This document shows, one piece after another, positions 62,436-64,000 of a stretch of DNA of 64,000 nucleotides. The position numbers were made by a program, and so were the translations under genes. The first letter of the stretch is position 1. Each line of letters starts with the position of its first letter. Source of the DNA: Shewanella algidipiscicola. GTDB lineage: Bacteria > Pseudomonadota > Gammaproteobacteria > Enterobacterales > Shewanellaceae. The notes below the pieces were generated by a model. The model was not told the origin of the DNA, ran no database searches, and worked only from the letters and a program-made list of their open reading frames with translations. Location of the stretch: assembly GCF_003605125.1 (NCBI RefSeq), contig NZ_QPQT01000004.1:217097-281096 (forward strand), read 5' to 3'.

Positions 62436-62882
62436 TTATTGGTTTTTTGCTAGGCGGTAATGCTCGGCTAAGGCTCCAGTGATCCGTTTGCCGTCTTGAT
62501 CTAGCATAAATAATTGGTTCTCGCCGACTTGAAACTGCATAGGAGTTGCATCGTTAGTTAGGCTAATCGCGCTGCCTCGTTCGTTCCAAGTAAAGTTACC
62601 CTCCTCGATAATCGGCTCGTCAGACTCTCCTAGATAACGCTGCGTTAAACGATAACTAAGATCGGCATTGAGCACTAAGTGCGTCTCTATCCCGCCACAA
62701 CTGGCGCAAGGCAGTACGCCCGAGTATTCTCCCGGCCAATCTAAGGCATTTTGGCTATTGTCGCCGATGGATACCGCAGACTCGCTGGTGATCTCTGACG
62801 CTGTAGGTGCTGCCGGAGCGGGGGATTCTGGGTTGCAAGCGGCGAGAGTTAGCGCGCCGAATAAGATCAGCTGTGGCTTCAT
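62436..62882 (-). CDS. nlpE: NlpE-like lipoprotein (copper/adhesion stress sensor family)
   Basis: 148 aa. Lipobox LAAC with Cys16, a Ser/Pro/Ala-rich linker, then the NlpE N-domain: WPGEYSGVLPCASCGGIETH with the CxxC pair and LNADLSYRLTQRYLGESD. Lacks the larger C-terminal domain of E. coli NlpE, like many short homologues. In E. coli NlpE activates the Cpx response. Ribosome site AAGGAG. Confidence 0.88.
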   Translation of the reverse strand: MKPQLILFGALTLAACNPESPAPAAPTASEITSESAVSIGDNSQNALDWPGEYSGVLPCASCGGIETHLVLNADLSYRLTQRYLGESDEPIIEEGNFTWNERGSAISLTNDATPMQFQVGENQLFMLDQDGKRITGALAEHYRLAKNQ

Positions 62883-62976
62883 AAAAACTCCTTAAAGGTC
62901 AATGACGATGTAATACATTATATTTGTTCGGTATTTATCAAATTCAAGAGATGCTTGCTCTCTGCTTTAATGCTAG

Positions 62977-63597
62977 TTACGCACCATTCACTATGCGCGT
63001 TGGGGTAATAATCATAGGCAAGGGCACGTCCCAATGCTCACAAGGTAAGTGGCTGACTTGCTGGCAGTCATGGGCATAACCTACAGGTAATGGTTTGCCC
63101 ATGAGCGGCCAATAGGCAAGGGTACGGTCATAGTACCCTCCGCCCATGCCCATACGATTACCATTGGCATCAAAGGCCACTAGTGGGGTGATCACCATAT
63201 CCAGTTGATGGGGCAGACGCATCTGAGTGATCGCCAGCTTGGGTTCGAGTATACCGAGGCGGTTTTTGATTAATGGGGAGTCGACTCGATAGGCGAGAAA
63301 GATAAGGTTGCCTGGCGAAAAGGGATGCAATCTAGGTAGATACACCTCAATTCCTCGTTGCCACAGGGCGTCAATTAAGGGCTGGGTATCGAGTTCACCA
63401 TCATTTGCCAAATACAGTGCCAACCTTTTTACGCCGCGCTCGGTGATCAACTGTATGGCTCGTTGGCACGCTTGGTTGGCAAACTGGTTCTGCTGCTCAA
63501 TGGAAAGGGCTTTACGGGCTGCTCGCACTTGAGCGCGCAGCGTTTGGCGTGAGATAAGCATAGGTGTAGTGGATGACAATAGGGGTCTCAATGGCAT
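62977..63597 (-). CDS. ygfA: 5-formyltetrahydrofolate cyclo-ligase
   Basis: 206 aa from the ATG at 63597 (AGGAAG very close); a second start at 63561 (MLISRQTLRAQ) is possible. ATP-dependent conversion of 5-formyl-THF to methenyl-THF. Family motifs: ALYLANDGELDTQPLIDALW, VYLPR, and the substrate/ATP region GNRMGMGGGYYDRTLAYW with GYAHDCQ. In gammaproteobacteria ygfA usually follows the 6S RNA gene ssrS; the repeats upstream agree with this. Confidence 0.92.
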   Translation of the reverse strand: MPLRPLLSSTTPMLISRQTLRAQVRAARKALSIEQQNQFANQACQRAIQLITERGVKRLALYLANDGELDTQPLIDALWQRGIEVYLPRLHPFSPGNLIFLAYRVDSPLIKNRLGILEPKLAITQMRLPHQLDMVITPLVAFDANGNRMGMGGGYYDRTLAYWPLMGKPLPVGYAHDCQQVSHLPCEHWDVPLPMIITPTRIVNGA

Positions 63598-63744
63598 ACT
63601 TCCTGTAAAATGTCTGGTTAACCGCTGCTCTGTAAAGTGTGGCCGTTAGGCTGAGCGCTCAGTGTAGCGTCAGGCAGGCTATCGATTCAATGGATAAAGT
63701 ATTCTCAAACCATAAGCGCTTCAAGGTGGGTAACTTGCAGGTGT

Positions 63745-63774
63745 AAAAAAGCCACCGCAGGTTAAGGCGATGGC
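63745..63774 (-). terminator. Terminator of the repeat, copy 1
   Basis: Minus strand stem GCCATCGC/GCGGTGGC with loop CTTAACCT then six T (plus coordinates 63745-63774). Confidence 0.8.
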
Positions 63775-63789
63775 TTAACTATTTAAATT

Positions 63790-63855
63790 GCTCCCCAAGG
63801 CGTTGTTACCTGTGTAGCCCTTGAACCCATAAGCGCTTCAAGGTGGGTAATTTGC
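63790..63855 (-). ncRNA. Second 6S-RNA-like 3' segment (repeat copy nearer ygfA)
   Basis: Minus strand: CACCTTGAAGCGCTTATGGG, then TTCAAGGGCTACACAGG, AACGCCTTGGGGAGC. This matches the 6S RNA 3' region pattern CCTTGAA...GGGTTCAAGGG.TACA, and is duplicated from the copy at 63932-64000. As the 5' half of 6S is not in this copy, it is probably a non-functional extra end, transcribed only by readthrough. Confidence 0.5.
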
Positions 63856-63886
63856 TGAGTGCCTTAGTTTGTGATGCAACAGGTGT

Positions 63887-63916
63887 AAAAAAGCCACCGC
63901 AGGTTAAGGCGATGGC
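63887..63916 (-). terminator. Terminator of the repeat, copy 2
   Basis: Same stem and T-run as at 63745, one period (142 bp) to the right; probable terminator of the 6S-like RNA whose 3' part is at 63932-64000. Confidence 0.8.
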
Positions 63917-63931
63917 TTAATTATTTAAATT

Positions 63932-64000
63932 GCTCCCCAAGGAGTTGTTACCTGTGTAGCCCTTGAACCCATAAGCGTTTCAAGATGGGTAATTTGCTGG
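63932..64000 (-). ncRNA. ssrS: 6S RNA (ssrS), 3' portion at the right edge
   Basis: Minus strand, partial. The sequence CTTGAAACGCTTATGGGTTC, AAGGGCTACACAGG and CCTTGGGGAGC resembles the 3' arm of 6S RNA, which sequesters RNA polymerase holoenzyme. Its place just upstream of ygfA is the standard position of ssrS. The 5' arm lies beyond the window, so the fold cannot be checked. Confidence 0.55.

Larger units (their letters stand above)
63741..64000 (-). repeat. 142-bp tandem repeats of a 6S-RNA-like 3' end plus terminator
   Basis: Units begin (plus-strand view) with GTGTAAAAAAGCCACCGCAG at 63741 and 63883, period 142 bp, nearly identical. Each contains a terminator and the segment resembling the 6S RNA 3' arm. 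A truncated piece of the same (ACCATAAGCGCTTCAAGG) lies at about 63709-63738. The right edge cuts the array, so its total copy number is unknown. Confidence 0.8.

Noticed and set aside
63741..64000. CRISPR array
   Set aside because: The repeats are contiguous 142-bp units with a terminator each and no short unique spacers; no cas gene nearby.

Overview
The window looks like a chromosomal segment of a marine gammaproteobacterium, most likely Shewanella or a close relative. The reasons are the xerD-dsbC-recJ and 6S RNA/ygfA gene orders, a TtpC-type TonB2 system, a hut haem-uptake locus, srmB beside trmN6, a DUF3450 protein and a ccoG gene. This is inference from protein resemblance and gene order; no search was run.

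Layout. 1-2329: an RND efflux pump (permease cut by the left edge, plus adaptor). 2.5-8.5 kb: housekeeping genes (srmB, trmN6, brnQ, xerD, dsbC), then recJ to 10.4 kb. 10.4-16.2 kb: an AT-rich accessory patch. It holds a long non-coding stretch, a signal-peptide gene broken in a homopolymer, a decayed REP-type transposase, a 1331-bp IS10-like element inserted with 9-bp target duplications into a gene for a small Cys-rich exported peptide, an unrecognised exported protein and an IS4-family remnant. 16.3-28.2 kb: a 12-gene, tightly overlapping operon (TonB-dependent receptor, periplasmic binding protein, FecCD permease, ABC ATPase fused to a THEP1 NTPase, ResC/CcsA-like and ResB-like membrane proteins, then DUF3450, TtpC, ExbB2, ExbD2, TonB2 and a TPR protein). 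It is the most unusual locus here. 28.3-29.2 kb: a 27-codon fragment of pabA abutting an IS66 transposase remnant. 29.1-33.1 kb: a TetR regulator, an aldehyde dehydrogenase with a palindromic operator, a SpoIIAA-like protein and two universal stress proteins. 33.2-36.7 kb: a Fur-box siderophore receptor and its PepSY partner. 37-41.4 kb: TauE/SafE, DUF924, two YdbT/YdbS-like PH-domain proteins, a small winged-helix protein and DUF2956. 41.5-50 kb: a complete haem-uptake locus (hutD/C/B-like ABC importer, exbD1-exbB1-tonB1, divergent hutA, hutX, hutZ) around a Fur box. 50.3-63.6 kb: ABC exporter, lipocalin, acyl-CoA ligase, ccoG with a clear sigma-54 promoter and palindromic upstream sites, its adjacent sigma-54 activator, a thioredoxin-like protein, LysE exporter, DUF3144, a prepilin-like protein, ung, a cold-shock-like/TM/Cys-rich protein, NlpE-like lipoprotein and ygfA. 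63.7-64 kb: 142-bp tandem repeats that look like the 3' part of 6S RNA plus its terminator.

How the parts work together. Much of the window concerns TonB-energised uptake: three TonB-dependent receptors and two complete ExbB/ExbD/TonB motors. Two receptors have obvious Fur boxes (siderophore and haem). The third, with its own ABC importer, ResB/ResC-like proteins and TonB2 motor, has no visible Fur box, so its substrate may not be iron or it may be controlled differently. That operon is the best candidate for an undescribed system.
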